A stretch of DNA of 64,000 nt from Pseudomonas frederiksbergensis (GTDB lineage Bacteria; Pseudomonadota; Gammaproteobacteria; Pseudomonadales; Pseudomonadaceae): assembly GCF_003732705.1 (NCBI RefSeq), contig NZ_MOBR01000008.1, positions 496,001 through 560,000 on the forward strand, read 5' to 3'. Below are positions 8,835 to 18,261 of this stretch, in pieces. The position numbers and the translations under genes are program-made. Under the pieces are notes generated by a model, which worked only from the letters and a program-made list of their open reading frames with translations, was not told where the DNA came from and did not search any database. Positions within the stretch are counted from its first letter, which is position 1, and every line of letters starts with the position of its first letter.

Positions 8835-9122
8835 TTAGAACACCCAACGTTCCTGACGGGGCATCTGATCCACAGGCTGGGCCTGGTCGACGTCCATCAT
8901 TCGCATCGGTGCGCTGTCAGCCAGGTTGCTGCTGACGGCGCTGAAGTGAGTTTGGGTGGCATGTTGAATCGACAGGCGTGGCGCCTCTGGCTGCTGGCTC
9001 TGCTCCCAGCGGGCAAATTGCTGACCGCCGATCAACGTGATCGAAAGGGCGAGCATGGCGAACAAGCCCTGCTGGATATGCAGTGGCGAGATACGCAATT
9101 GGGCGGCACGTTGGCGATTCAT
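8835..9122 (-). CDS. Small single-pass membrane protein, hypothetical
   Basis: The 95-residue protein has a basic N-terminus, one membrane segment (QGLFAMLALSITLIGG) and a polar, probably periplasmic tail ending RQERWVF. No domain is recognised. A GGAGCTTCAGG-like ribosome binding region precedes the ATG. It is the first of three short minus-strand genes running away from algB, and may share a transcript with DUF1328 and the lysozyme inhibitor. Confidence 0.65.
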   Translation of the reverse strand: MNRQRAAQLRISPLHIQQGLFAMLALSITLIGGQQFARWEQSQQPEAPRLSIQHATQTHFSAVSSNLADSAPMRMMDVDQAQPVDQMPRQERWVF

Positions 9123-9560
9123 CCTGAAGCTCCTCCACCTGGGTGGTTATCTGGTTGAGGGCGTTCATCCATAAATGCCCTTCGTTAACCAGATCATTGC
9201 AGTCCGCATGCCAGCTTTTGTATAGAAAAATATTCAATAAAATCAATTAGTTATGAATGTGATGAAAAGGGTTTCGCGCGCATCCTGCACGATGGGCCCC
9301 TGACAGTCGTGCGTAATGCACGAAAGATTCATCGGAACTTTCAAATTTTTTGAATTGCGAGGAGGGCGCGGATGTCAGACGTTCACGTAGGCAATCGCCG
9401 AAATGTTCGGATTTTTATAAAAAACCAACGAAATCAGCCAATTAACGAGAATGGCAGGAGATAACTACACTGCCGGGGCTGGAATGGATCAGAATCAACC
9501 ATGCAACTTGCCCGATTTTCTCGGGACTAACCAAAATCATTCAGTAAGGAGCGTAGGAAA
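9123..9560. other. 438-bp upstream region of algB
   Basis: This is a divergent promoter region. It is AT-rich near 9215-9250. It contains a perfect inverted repeat TCGTGC-GTAAT-GCACGA (9307-9323) and a GAACTT hexamer (9335-9340) like an AlgU -35 element, but without a matching -10 element at the right distance. A short ORF with a good ribosome binding site is described separately. Confidence 0.6.
9372..9464 (+). CDS. Possible 30-codon leader ORF upstream of algB
   Basis: ATG at 9372 follows GGAGGGCGCGG, a plausible ribosome binding site, and opens a 30-codon frame (MSDVHVGNRRNVRIF...) ending at TAA 9462-9464. It lies 96 bp before algB on the same strand. It has no recognised domain and could be a leader peptide or chance. 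Confidence 0.25.
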   Translation: MSDVHVGNRRNVRIFIKNQRNQPINENGRR

Positions 9561-10907
9561 ATGGAATCAGCCACTGAGCATCAAGGCCGCATTCTGCTGG
9601 TAGACGACGAGTCCGCCATCCTTCGTACCTTCCGTTATTGCCTCGAAGACGAAGGTTATACCGTCGCCACCGCCAACAGCGCCGCCCAGGCTGATGCGCT
9701 GTTGCAGCGTCAGGTTTTTGATCTGTGCTTCCTGGATTTGCGCCTGGGTGAGGACAATGGCCTCGATGTACTGGCGCAGATGCGCATTCAGGCGCCATGG
9801 ATGCGCGTGGTCATTGTCACCGCGCATTCCGCCGTGGATACCGCCGTCGATGCGATTCAGGCCGGCGCCGCCGACTATCTGGTGAAACCCTGCAGCCCGG
9901 ATCAATTGCGCCTGGCCACCGCCAAGCAACTGGAAGTGCGCCAACTCTCGGCGCGCCTGGAAGCCCTCGAAGGCGAAGTGCGCAAAACCAAGGATGGCCT
10001 GGACTCCCACAGCCCGGCGATGAAGGTGGTGCTCGAAACGGCCCGCCAGGTGGCCGGCACCGACGCCAATATCCTGATTCTCGGTGAGTCCGGGACTGGT
10101 AAAGGTGAGCTGGCCCGGGCCATTCACGGCTGGAGCAAGCGCGAGAAGAAATCCTGCGTCACCATCAACTGCCCATCCCTGACCGCCGAATTGATGGAAA
10201 GCGAACTGTTCGGCCACAGCCGCGGCGCGTTCACCGGTGCCAGTGAAAGCACCTTGGGTCGGGTCAATCAGGCTGATGGCGGGACACTGTTTCTCGACGA
10301 GATCGGCGACTTTCCACTGACGTTGCAACCCAAGTTGCTGCGTTTTATCCAGGACAAGGAATACGAGCGGGTCGGCGACCCGGTCACCCGTCGCGCCGAT
10401 GTGCGTATTCTCGCGGCCACCAACCTCAATCTTGAAGACATGGTCCGTGACGGTCGTTTCCGGGAAGACCTGCTCTATCGCCTGAACGTCATCACCCTGC
10501 ATTTGCCTCCATTGCGCGAACGCAGCGAAGACATCCTGACTTTGGCAGATCGCTTCCTGGCCCGTTTCGTCAAGGAATATGCGCGTCCGGCCCGTGGCTT
10601 CAGCGATGAGGCCCGGGAAGCGCTGCTCAGCTATCGATGGCCGGGCAACATTCGGGAGCTGCGTAACGTGGTGGAGCGGGCGAGCATTATTTGTCCGCAG
10701 GAGCGCGTCGAGATCAGTCACCTGGGCATGGCCGAACAACCGGCCAATAACTCGCCACGAGTGGGCGCCGCACTGAGTCTGGATGAGTTGGAAAAAGCCC
10801 ACATCGGTGCGGTGCTGGCCACCGCCGGGACCCTGGATCAGGCGGCGAAAACCCTGGGCATCGATGCTTCGACCCTGTATCGCAAACGCAAGCAGTACAA
10901 CCTGTGA
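9561..10907 (+). CDS. algB: AlgB, NtrC-family response regulator
   Basis: The 448-residue protein has three domains. A receiver at ~1-125 has acidic residues at DDES and the likely phospho-acceptor Asp59 (CFLDLRLG). The sigma-54 AAA+ domain has Walker A GESGTGKG (175-182) and GAFTGA (222-227). The Fis-type HTH is at the C-terminus ([22 protein letters not shown]). AlgB activates alginate and other biofilm or virulence genes in P. aeruginosa. A GGAG site precedes the ATG. kinB starts 10 bp after the stop, as in P. aeruginosa. Confidence 0.95.
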   Translation: MESATEHQGRILLVDDESAILRTFRYCLEDEGYTVATANSAAQADALLQRQVFDLCFLDLRLGEDNGLDVLAQMRIQAPWMRVVIVTAHSAVDTAVDAIQAGAADYLVKPCSPDQLRLATAKQLEVRQLSARLEALEGEVRKTKDGLDSHSPAMKVVLETARQVAGTDANILILGESGTGKGELARAIHGWSKREKKSCVTINCPSLTAELMESELFGHSRGAFTGASESTLGRVNQADGGTLFLDEIGDFPLTLQPKLLRFIQDKEYERVGDPVTRRADVRILAATNLNLEDMVRDGRFREDLLYRLNVITLHLPPLRERSEDILTLADRFLARFVKEYARPARGFSDEAREALLSYRWPGNIRELRNVVERASIICPQERVEISHLGMAEQPANNSPRVGAALSLDELEKAHIGAVLATAGTLDQAAKTLGIDASTLYRKRKQYNL

Positions 10908-10917
10908 GCGATATCCG

Positions 10918-12708
10918 ATGAAACTGGCGATGAAGTTGCGGACCCGGCTGTTCCTGAGTATTTCCGCACTCATCACCGTCGCGCTGCTCGGGCTATTGCT
11001 GGGGCTGATCAGCGTGATGCAGATGGCCGGCAGTCAGGAAGCGCTGGTGCGCAACAATTTCGTCACCCTGGACCTGGGCCTGAAGCTGCGCCAGACGTTG
11101 GGTGATCAACTGATCATCATGCTCAGCGAGAAACCGGATCCCGCGGCATTCGAGGCCTCCAAGCAACATTACTTTCAGCTGCTCGACGAGGGCATCGCTC
11201 ATGAACAATTGGGCGATGGTGCCCTCTACGGTTTCAATCAAGCGAAGACGGATTACCTGAGTTTTCTCCAGACTTACAGTGAGTCCCGCGACCCGACCCA
11301 TGTGTTGAGTGGCAATGAAGCGCTCACGGAAAAATTCAATGTGCTGCGCAATGGTTTGATCGCTGAACACAAGCGCGCGCTGGACCACATCAACGATACC
11401 CAGCGCAGGGCCCGTGACCGGGCGCTGCTGATCGCCGGCCTGCTCGGGTTGGTGGGGCTGGCGGTCCTGATCATCGGCTTCATCACCGCCCATGCGATTG
11501 CCCGGCGTTTCGGCGCGCCGATCGAGGCGCTGGCCCAGGCGGCGGACAACATCGGCCAGGGCAATTTCGAAGTGACCCTGCCGATTTCCTCGGCCGAGGA
11601 AATGAACCAGCTGACCAAGCGCTTCGGGATCATGGCCGAGGCCCTGCGTGAGCACCAGGCGACCAATGTCGATGAGCTGTTGGCCGGGCAGCAACGCTTG
11701 CAGGCGGTGCTCGACAGCATCGATGACGGTTTGCTGATGATCGACCGCGAAGGCCATCTGGAACACCTCAACCCGGTCGCGCAGCGGCAATTGGGCTGGG
11801 ACACCGACCGTCTCGGCCAGGGGTTGGGTTCGGCGCTCGAACGTCCCGAACTGGATGCACAACTGCAATTGGTCTTGCGTGGCGGCACCCTGGAGCGCGC
11901 GCCGGAAGACTTGGCCATCGAAGTCGATGGCGAATCGCGGTTGTTGACCTACAGCCTGACCCCGGTCAGCCATACCCAAGGGCATATCCTCGGTGCGGTG
12001 ATGGTGTTGCATGACGTCACGGAGCAGCGGGCGTTCGAGCGGGTGCGCAGTGAGTTCGTCTTGCGTGCCTCGCATGAATTGCGTACGCCGGTCACCGGGA
12101 TGCACATGGCGTTCGGCCTGTTTCGCGAGCGCGCGAAATTTCCCCAGGATTCCCGTGAAGCGGACTTGCTGGACACCGTGAACGAGGAAATGCAGCGCTT
12201 GATGCAACTGATCAACGACCTGCTGAACTTCTCCCGCTACCAGAACGGCTTGCAGAAACTGACGCTGGGGCCGTGCTCCATCGAAGACCTGCTGGAGCAG
12301 GCACAAGGTCGATTTGCGGGGGAGGCCGCGCAGAAAGGCATCGAGTTGCTGGTGGAAGTGCAAGGGCCACTGCCGCGATTGCAGGCGGACCAGGCGCAAC
12401 TGGATCGAGTGCTCGACAACCTGATCGACAATGCCTTGCGTCATACCGCCGCGGACGGGCAGATCCGTTTACAGGCCCGGCGTCACGGCGAGCGCGTGAT
12501 TATCAGCGTCGAGGACAACGGCGAAGGCATTGCCTATGGCCAGCAAGGGCGGATTTTCGAGCCGTTCGTGCAGGTGGGCCGCAAAAAGGGCGGCGCCGGA
12601 CTTGGCTTGGCGTTATGCAAGGAAATCGTGCAGCTGCACGGCGGGCGGATGGGGGTTTATTCGCGGCCGGGGCAGGGCACTCAGTTCTATATGGCGCTGG
12701 CGGTATAA
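10918..12708 (+). CDS. kinB: KinB sensor histidine kinase
   Basis: This is a 596-residue inner-membrane kinase with two membrane segments (near residues 10-33 and 178-200) flanking a periplasmic sensor. A HAMP domain, a PAS domain (VLDSIDDGLLMIDREG), HisKA with His386 in RASHELRTP, and HATPase motifs DNLIDNALRH, DNGEGI and GGAGLGLAL follow. KinB is the AlgB partner and restrains alginate production in P. aeruginosa. The frame is open from 10783, but the ATG at 10918 is chosen because it yields MKLAMKLRTRLFLS and matches the family length. Confidence 0.94.
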   Translation: MKLAMKLRTRLFLSISALITVALLGLLLGLISVMQMAGSQEALVRNNFVTLDLGLKLRQTLGDQLIIMLSEKPDPAAFEASKQHYFQLLDEGIAHEQLGDGALYGFNQAKTDYLSFLQTYSESRDPTHVLSGNEALTEKFNVLRNGLIAEHKRALDHINDTQRRARDRALLIAGLLGLVGLAVLIIGFITAHAIARRFGAPIEALAQAADNIGQGNFEVTLPISSAEEMNQLTKRFGIMAEALREHQATNVDELLAGQQRLQAVLDSIDDGLLMIDREGHLEHLNPVAQRQLGWDTDRLGQGLGSALERPELDAQLQLVLRGGTLERAPEDLAIEVDGESRLLTYSLTPVSHTQGHILGAVMVLHDVTEQRAFERVRSEFVLRASHELRTPVTGMHMAFGLFRERAKFPQDSREADLLDTVNEEMQRLMQLINDLLNFSRYQNGLQKLTLGPCSIEDLLEQAQGRFAGEAAQKGIELLVEVQGPLPRLQADQAQLDRVLDNLIDNALRHTAADGQIRLQARRHGERVIISVEDNGEGIAYGQQGRIFEPFVQVGRKKGGAGLGLALCKEIVQLHGGRMGVYSRPGQGTQFYMALAV

Positions 12709-12715
12709 GGCGTTT

Positions 12716-14329
12716 TTACGCTTCGTCATCCATGCGCCGGCCGGCCAGTCGTCGGCCGCGGGTGATCAGTTCGATGAACTGTACCGCGCTCAGTGCGTGG
12801 GCGAATAACCAGCCCTGACCGAACTTCACGCCTTCGCTGCTCAGGAACGCCGCTTGCGCTTCATGTTCGATGCCTTCGGCGATCACCTTGAGCTGCAGAG
12901 CCTGGGCCATATGAATGATGTGCGGGGCCACGCCACTGCTGGCGGCGTCATGGCCCAGGGCATCGATAAAGGCCTTGTCGATTTTCAGGCAATCCACCGG
13001 CAGGGTTTGCAGGTAGGCCAGGCTGCAATAGCCGGTGCCGAAGTCGTCGATCAGCACCTGATGCCCGACATCGCGCAACGACTGCAGGTTTTCCCGGGCC
13101 ACCACCACGTCGACCAATCCGCGTTCGGTCACCTCGAAGGCAATCTGTTTGGCCGCGACCCGGTGCAAGGTCAGCAGCCGCGCCATCACCTGGCCGATAC
13201 GCGGCACCATCACATCGCAAGCCGCCAGATTGACCGAGATGTACAACTGCGGATTGGCCCGTAACAGTTGCCCCAACTGTTCAAGCAGGCGCTGCAAGAC
13301 AAAGTCGGTCATCTGGCGAATCTGGCCGGTGTTCTCCGCCATCGGAATAAACAGATCGGGGCTGGTGAGCGTGCCGTCCGGTCTTCGCCAGCGCAGCAGG
13401 GCTTCCGCACCGACGCAGTTGCGACTGTCGAGGTCGAAGATCGGTTGATACAACACCTGCAACTCGCCGCGGCGTATCGCACCTTGCAGTTCGGCATCCA
13501 GCGATTGCCGCTGGCGCACCAGCAGGAACACCAGGATGCCTACGATAATGCCCAGCGCAATGCTCGCCGGCAGCAGCCACCACCAGACCGCCGGTACATG
13601 CATGGCGGTACGCGGGGTGATCAGCACCAACTGGTACTCCGGGTTGTTGGTGGGCATGCGGTAAATCAAACGACTTTGGGTTACCTGCAGCGAATCACTG
13701 CTGGTCGGTGACCAGGGTTCCGTGGGGGGCCAGGCCTGGTCGACACCCAATACCGGAATCGCCCGCTTGCCATGGTCGAGAACCACCAGCAGGCTGCTGC
13801 CCGGTGAGAGATCGACCATGTCAGTCAAATGCCCGCGAGAAGTGGCCACGCGGAAATTGCCCCGACTGAGCATCAGCGCGGCGCGGTTTTCATCGGGTTC
13901 GGTGGTGGTGTTCAGCCAGTAACTGTAGGTGGGGCCCCTGAGGTCCGCTGGTCGTATCATCGCCAACCCTTCCTGGCGAGGACGATTGGAGCAGATTCGG
14001 TTCCCATCCATAAAAGCGGCTTCGTAGACGAAGCGGTAGCTGAAACTGATCTGCTGCAAGGTGGCGATCATTTCGTCGTTGCAACTTCGCAGCGGTTGGG
14101 CCTCCAGGTCATCGAGGCTTTCGCGCAGTTGCCCGAACATTTGCTCAAGGCGGGCGAGGAAGCGTTCGCCTTGGGCGTTCATTTCCTGGCTTTCGTTTTG
14201 CTCGACCTGATGCATCGCCATAAACAGACTGCCGGCCATCAACAGGGTTGCGCTTAAGGCAGCAGCCAGCATCGCCAAAAACCAGGGGCGATAGAACCAA
14301 CTACGCAACCTCTCTCGAGCAGCAGCCAT
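12716..14329 (-). CDS. CSS-motif EAL cyclic-di-GMP phosphodiesterase
   Basis: The protein of about 537 residues has an N-terminal membrane segment, a periplasmic CSS-type sensor domain (LRSCNDEMIATLQ and later RICSN, the two conserved cysteines), a second membrane segment and a C-terminal EAL domain. Catalytic motifs look intact: EALLRW, EVTERGL, IDDFGTGYCSL, KIDKAFID and AEGIEHE. CSS-EAL enzymes are redox-sensitive c-di-GMP phosphodiesterases in other bacteria. A TTG at 14353 would add eight residues, but the ATG at 14329 is preferred. It converges with kinB. Confidence 0.85.
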   Translation of the reverse strand: MAAARERLRSWFYRPWFLAMLAAALSATLLMAGSLFMAMHQVEQNESQEMNAQGERFLARLEQMFGQLRESLDDLEAQPLRSCNDEMIATLQQISFSYRFVYEAAFMDGNRICSNRPRQEGLAMIRPADLRGPTYSYWLNTTTEPDENRAALMLSRGNFRVATSRGHLTDMVDLSPGSSLLVVLDHGKRAIPVLGVDQAWPPTEPWSPTSSDSLQVTQSRLIYRMPTNNPEYQLVLITPRTAMHVPAVWWWLLPASIALGIIVGILVFLLVRQRQSLDAELQGAIRRGELQVLYQPIFDLDSRNCVGAEALLRWRRPDGTLTSPDLFIPMAENTGQIRQMTDFVLQRLLEQLGQLLRANPQLYISVNLAACDVMVPRIGQVMARLLTLHRVAAKQIAFEVTERGLVDVVVARENLQSLRDVGHQVLIDDFGTGYCSLAYLQTLPVDCLKIDKAFIDALGHDAASSGVAPHIIHMAQALQLKVIAEGIEHEAQAAFLSSEGVKFGQGWLFAHALSAVQFIELITRGRRLAGRRMDDEA

Positions 14330-14404
14330 ATGGGAACATCCGAAGATTACCAATGAGTTATAGCTGCTGATTGAGAAAAAGCGCGGACCGTCGGGCGGGC
14401 GTCA

Positions 14405-15184
14405 TTATTTTGTCTGATTGAGCACCAGGAGCATGGCTGCGGTTTGCGCATCCGGGGTGCCATCGAAACGGGAAGGGCGGTAATGCATCTGGAAGGCGGC
14501 CAGTACATGCCGCGTCGCCACATCCAATTCGCCGGTCTGCGGCGTCGCATAGCCCAGGCGCGCCAGTTCTTCCTGGAACCAGCCGATGCTCGGCAGTTCG
14601 GCCGCGAACTGCACCTGTCGGCTGGCGACGGCCTGTTCGTTTGGCCAGATGCCCAGGCCTTCGGCGGCCAGGCGTTTCCAGGGGAACAGCGGGCCAGGGT
14701 CAAGTTTGCGCAACGGGGCGATGTCGCTATGACCGATGATGTGCCGAGGGCTGATGCCATTGCGTTTGCTGATGTCCTTGAGCAGGACGATCAAGGATTG
14801 CACCTGAGCCTCGCTGTACGGGTACCAGAGGCGGCCGGTCGGGGTGTCGCGGAAACCCGGATTGACGATTTCGATGCCGATGGAGCTGGAGTTCAGCCAT
14901 GTCCGGCTTTGCCACTCGCTTTCTCCCGCGTGCCAGGCGCGCTGGTTTTCATCCACCAGTTTGTAGATGGTCGCGCCCTTGTCATCACCGATCAGGTAAT
15001 GGGCGCTGACCTCACCGTGGGTTAACAGCTGCAGCGAACGCTCCAGAGACGCGTTGGTGTAATGCACCACCACGAATTGCACGCGGCTGTCGAAGTTGGC
15101 GGAAGGGTGGCTGGTGTCGAAACGCGGACCGCTGGCACAACCGGCCAGCAGCAGAAGCGACACAACAAGAGTGAGAAATTTCAT
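14405..15184 (-). CDS. ampDh2: AmpDh2-like N-acetylmuramoyl-L-alanine amidase lipoprotein
   Basis: The 259-residue protein starts with a lipoprotein signal (LLLLAGCASG) and carries an Amidase_2 zinc hydrolase domain. Candidate zinc ligands and catalytic residues occur in VVHYTNAS and GHSDIAPLRKLDPG. A C-terminal peptidoglycan-binding-like segment follows (LARLGYATPQTGELDVAT). It cleaves the MurNAc-L-Ala bond of peptidoglycan or anhydro-muropeptides from the outer membrane side. Synteny with kinB matches P. aeruginosa ampDh2. The frame is open from 15205, but the ATG at 15184 gives the proper signal peptide. Confidence 0.85.
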   Translation of the reverse strand: MKFLTLVVSLLLLAGCASGPRFDTSHPSANFDSRVQFVVVHYTNASLERSLQLLTHGEVSAHYLIGDDKGATIYKLVDENQRAWHAGESEWQSRTWLNSSSIGIEIVNPGFRDTPTGRLWYPYSEAQVQSLIVLLKDISKRNGISPRHIIGHSDIAPLRKLDPGPLFPWKRLAAEGLGIWPNEQAVASRQVQFAAELPSIGWFQEELARLGYATPQTGELDVATRHVLAAFQMHYRPSRFDGTPDAQTAAMLLVLNQTK

Positions 15185-15287
15185 GGTAGAAGGCAGTACA
15201 CGCAAGACAATAATGCAACAGTGTAACGTAATGCCTCGGGCGTTGATGGCAAAAGAGCCACTTTAAACAAAATGGAACAATTGCCCT

Positions 15288-17372
15288 TCAGCCCAATTCC
15301 ACGCGGTTGCGTCCGGCGTTTTTGGCCCGGTACAGCGCCTGATCGGCTCTTTTAAGCACCATATCGCTGTGTTCTCCGGGTTTGAACGCGGCCAGCCCCA
15401 TGGAAATCGTGATAGTTACCCGCTCACCTTTGAAGTGGAAAGGGCAGGCTTCGATTGATGCGCGGAGGGTTTCGAGCAATTTCGCACCGACTGCAGGTAC
15501 CGTCGACGGCATTAACAGAACGAATTCTTCGCCGCCAAAGCGGGCAATGAAGTCCGATCCGCGCAGGCGTTTGCGCAACACACTGGCGATGATTTTCAGC
15601 ACCTTGTCGCCCGCCAGGTGACCGTAGTTATCGTTGATGCGTTTGAAATGGTCGAGGTCGAGCATGGCCAGCATCAGTGTGTTGCCGTGCTGTTGCCACT
15701 GGCCGATTTCGTGCTCCAGGCGTTCGCTCCAGGCGGCGCGGTTGGGCAGGCCGGTCAGCGGGTCGATCAGGGCTTTTTGCCGCTGTTCTTCAAGGTGCTC
15801 GCGAAAGCCCAGGGCTTCTTGCTCCATGTGCGCAACCCGCTCCGCCAGACCTTGCAGACGGGCGGCGACTTCCTGCTCACGCTCATCCCGTTGCTTCTGA
15901 TGCTGGTCCATGGTGCCCAGCAAACCTTCGAGATGATTCTCCAGAACGTGCTTGAGGTCTTCCAGATCAGCCGCGTCCTGCATGCTGGTTTGCAGGCCGT
16001 CGACCTGCTCGCGAATCTGCGTGTCCATCTCCCGCGCGGCAGAGCGATTATCGGCATGCCCGGCGCTGGCGGCTTGCAGGTTGCTCTGGAACGACTCGAG
16101 GCGTTCATTGAGTTGCTGCAAGTACGCTTCGAACTCGTGTTGGCCGCTGTCGGTAATGGCCAGCATCAAAGTGGCCAGATCGTCGAGGATCGGCAGCAAT
16201 TCGTACCAGTTCAACCCATTTTTTAGACGTTCTCGCATGGCTTCAGCTTGCGGGCGATGGCGTTCAGGCAGCGTCAGGTCGTCGAGCAGCCCCAGCAGCG
16301 TCTGTTCAATGTGCGTCGCCACGGAGCTGTAGGACGGCTCCGGTGAATCAGGTAGCGCATAGAGGATGTCTTGCTCGGGGTGTTCCGGGTCGATGGCCGC
16401 CAGTGCCTGGGCCATGACGGGAGGCAAGGGCAGGCTGTCGAGGAATACCGGTGTTTCTGGAAGTGGTGCCGGGGTCAACTCATCCGGATTGATGGCGGGC
16501 TGATCGTGGGCGGCAGGCGCGACGATGGAGAGTGTCGGCGCTTGGGGTTGTTCAGGGGCTGGCTGTGGCGGTAACGCTTGGGGGCGAGCTTCCTGCGGCT
16601 CCAGAACCGGTGGAACAAACGCCACGATTTCCGGCGCGTGCGCTGCAGGCGGCGCTGATGGTTCTGGAATGGCGGCAGTCGATGCGATTTCGATCGTTGG
16701 CAACGGCGTTTGCGCCACGCTGGCGATGGTCGAGACTTCAGCCTTTGCCTGTGGCACCTCAATAACGGGCGCAGAAACCGCCTCGACCGGTGGGTGTATC
16801 GGCGCTTGAGCTGCGGGGGCAACGACCTGTGACGCTGACTCTTCCGCTTCCCGGCTACCGAACAACCGTTGCAACAAGCCTGGGCGACCAGGTTCGGCAG
16901 GATTTTCCAATTGGTTGAGGGCTTTGCCTTGCAAGCCGCTCAGTTCGCTGAGCAGCAATGGAATCTCGCGAGCGTGGCCGACGCGTCCGTCCAGTTGCTT
17001 GGCAAAGGCCTTGAGCGGCCGGCTGACTTCCCGAGGCAGTGGTAATGCCTGGAGCTGCGAGACCAGCGCATTGAGCGCCGCGCTGACCTGATCGACCCGG
17101 GTTTCGCGGCGCTGCTCGGAATCGAGTACGGCTTTTTCCAGTCGTGGCAGCAGTGCGGCGAGGCCGGCATCCATGTCATCGGTGCGCACGACTTCGCGCA
17201 TTTCCTTCATGCATAGATCAACGGCGCGGTCGGTGCCCTCGGCCGCCAGGGTGCTGCGTACCAGGCCGCGACGCAGCAGATCGAGCCGGGCGTCCCAGCG
17301 ACGCTCGAGTTTTTCCTGTTGTTCGATGCTTTTGAGGTACTTCTCTTTCCAGCGCTGTGCTTCGTCGCTCAT
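15288..17372 (-). CDS. GGDEF diguanylate cyclase (DgcH-like)
   Basis: The 694-residue protein is cytoplasmic, with no clear membrane segment. The N-terminal region is helical, the middle is proline/alanine-rich and low complexity (~180-330), and a helical coiled-coil region leads to a C-terminal GGDEF domain. The active site is GGEEF (613-617) with an inhibitory-site motif RGSD (604-607), so it should make c-di-GMP under product control. It overlaps the upstream EEP gene by 4 bp (ATGA). Position next to dsbA matches PA5487 (dgcH) of P. aeruginosa. Confidence 0.88.
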   Translation of the reverse strand: MSDEAQRWKEKYLKSIEQQEKLERRWDARLDLLRRGLVRSTLAAEGTDRAVDLCMKEMREVVRTDDMDAGLAALLPRLEKAVLDSEQRRETRVDQVSAALNALVSQLQALPLPREVSRPLKAFAKQLDGRVGHAREIPLLLSELSGLQGKALNQLENPAEPGRPGLLQRLFGSREAEESASQVVAPAAQAPIHPPVEAVSAPVIEVPQAKAEVSTIASVAQTPLPTIEIASTAAIPEPSAPPAAHAPEIVAFVPPVLEPQEARPQALPPQPAPEQPQAPTLSIVAPAAHDQPAINPDELTPAPLPETPVFLDSLPLPPVMAQALAAIDPEHPEQDILYALPDSPEPSYSSVATHIEQTLLGLLDDLTLPERHRPQAEAMRERLKNGLNWYELLPILDDLATLMLAITDSGQHEFEAYLQQLNERLESFQSNLQAASAGHADNRSAAREMDTQIREQVDGLQTSMQDAADLEDLKHVLENHLEGLLGTMDQHQKQRDEREQEVAARLQGLAERVAHMEQEALGFREHLEEQRQKALIDPLTGLPNRAAWSERLEHEIGQWQQHGNTLMLAMLDLDHFKRINDNYGHLAGDKVLKIIASVLRKRLRGSDFIARFGGEEFVLLMPSTVPAVGAKLLETLRASIEACPFHFKGERVTITISMGLAAFKPGEHSDMVLKRADQALYRAKNAGRNRVELG

Positions 17373-18247
17373 TCATGGGATCCGAGAGGGGCAGGACTCA
17401 ACGCGGGGAATGCATCGGCCGTGAGCGAACCCGGCAAACGAATCTCTACCGCGACCGGCAGGTGATCGGAAATCGGTTGTGCCAGCACTTCGACCTTTTC
17501 CAGGGTCAGGGTCGGGCTGAGCAGAATATGGTCCAGGCAGCGCTGGGGGCGCCAGCTGGGGAATGTCGCTTCCAGTTGCGGCGCCAGCAGGCCGAGGTCG
17601 CGCAACGGGGAGTTTTGCAGCAAGTCGCTGGCGTGGGTGTTCATGTCACCCATCAGCACCTGATGTTTGTAGCCACCGATCAATTCCCGGATGTAGGCCA
17701 GTTGCAGGCTGCGCACACGGGCGCCGAGGGCCAGGTGCATCATTACGACGATCAGCGCCTCCGGACCTTCGCCGAAACGCACCAGGATCGCGCCACGACC
17801 CTTTGGCCCAGGCAGCGGGTGATCTTCAATCGCCCACGGGCGCAGGCGGCTGAGCACGCCATTGCTGTGCTGGCCGAGGCGACCGAGATTGCGATTGAGT
17901 TGTTGATACCAGTAGGGGAAGGCGCCCAGTTGGGCCAGGTGTTCGACCTGATTGACGTAGCCCGATCGAAGGCTGCCGCCATCGGCTTCCTGCAAGGCGA
18001 CCAGATCGAAGTCGCCCAGCAGATTGCCGATCTTTTGCAGGTTGTCGGCACGCCCGGTGTGGGGCAACAGGTGTTGCCAGCCACGGGTCAGGTAATGCCG
18101 ATAGCGCTCGGTACTAATGCCGACCTGGATGTTGAAGCTGAGCAAACGCAGACGGCTATCTGCGGGCAGGCCCGTTGATTCCAGGTGATGCGTGTTGATC
18201 TGCGGTTCATGCAGGCCAACCACGCGTTCAGTACCCCAGCGGCGCAT
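17369..18247 (-). CDS. Endonuclease/exonuclease/phosphatase family protein
   Basis: The 292-residue protein has the EEP fold motifs: LLSFNIQVG near the start, DLVALQEADGG, GDMNTHASD in the middle and DHILLSPTL then SDHLPVAVEI at the end. These hold the metal-binding and catalytic Asp, Glu and His residues. The substrate could be a nucleic acid or a phosphoester. There is no signal peptide. It lies 14 bp after dsbA on the same strand and overlaps the diguanylate cyclase start, so the three may form one transcript. Confidence 0.85.
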   Translation of the reverse strand: MRRWGTERVVGLHEPQINTHHLESTGLPADSRLRLLSFNIQVGISTERYRHYLTRGWQHLLPHTGRADNLQKIGNLLGDFDLVALQEADGGSLRSGYVNQVEHLAQLGAFPYWYQQLNRNLGRLGQHSNGVLSRLRPWAIEDHPLPGPKGRGAILVRFGEGPEALIVVMMHLALGARVRSLQLAYIRELIGGYKHQVLMGDMNTHASDLLQNSPLRDLGLLAPQLEATFPSWRPQRCLDHILLSPTLTLEKVEVLAQPISDHLPVAVEIRLPGSLTADAFPALSPAPLGSHE

Positions 18248-18261
18248 GGCAGGGGCCGCGC

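Noticed and set aside
9335..9362. AlgU promoter of algB
   Set aside because: The GAACTT -35 is present, but the bases 16-17 nt downstream (GCGAG/CGAGG) do not fit TCTGA, so only a half-site is reported.
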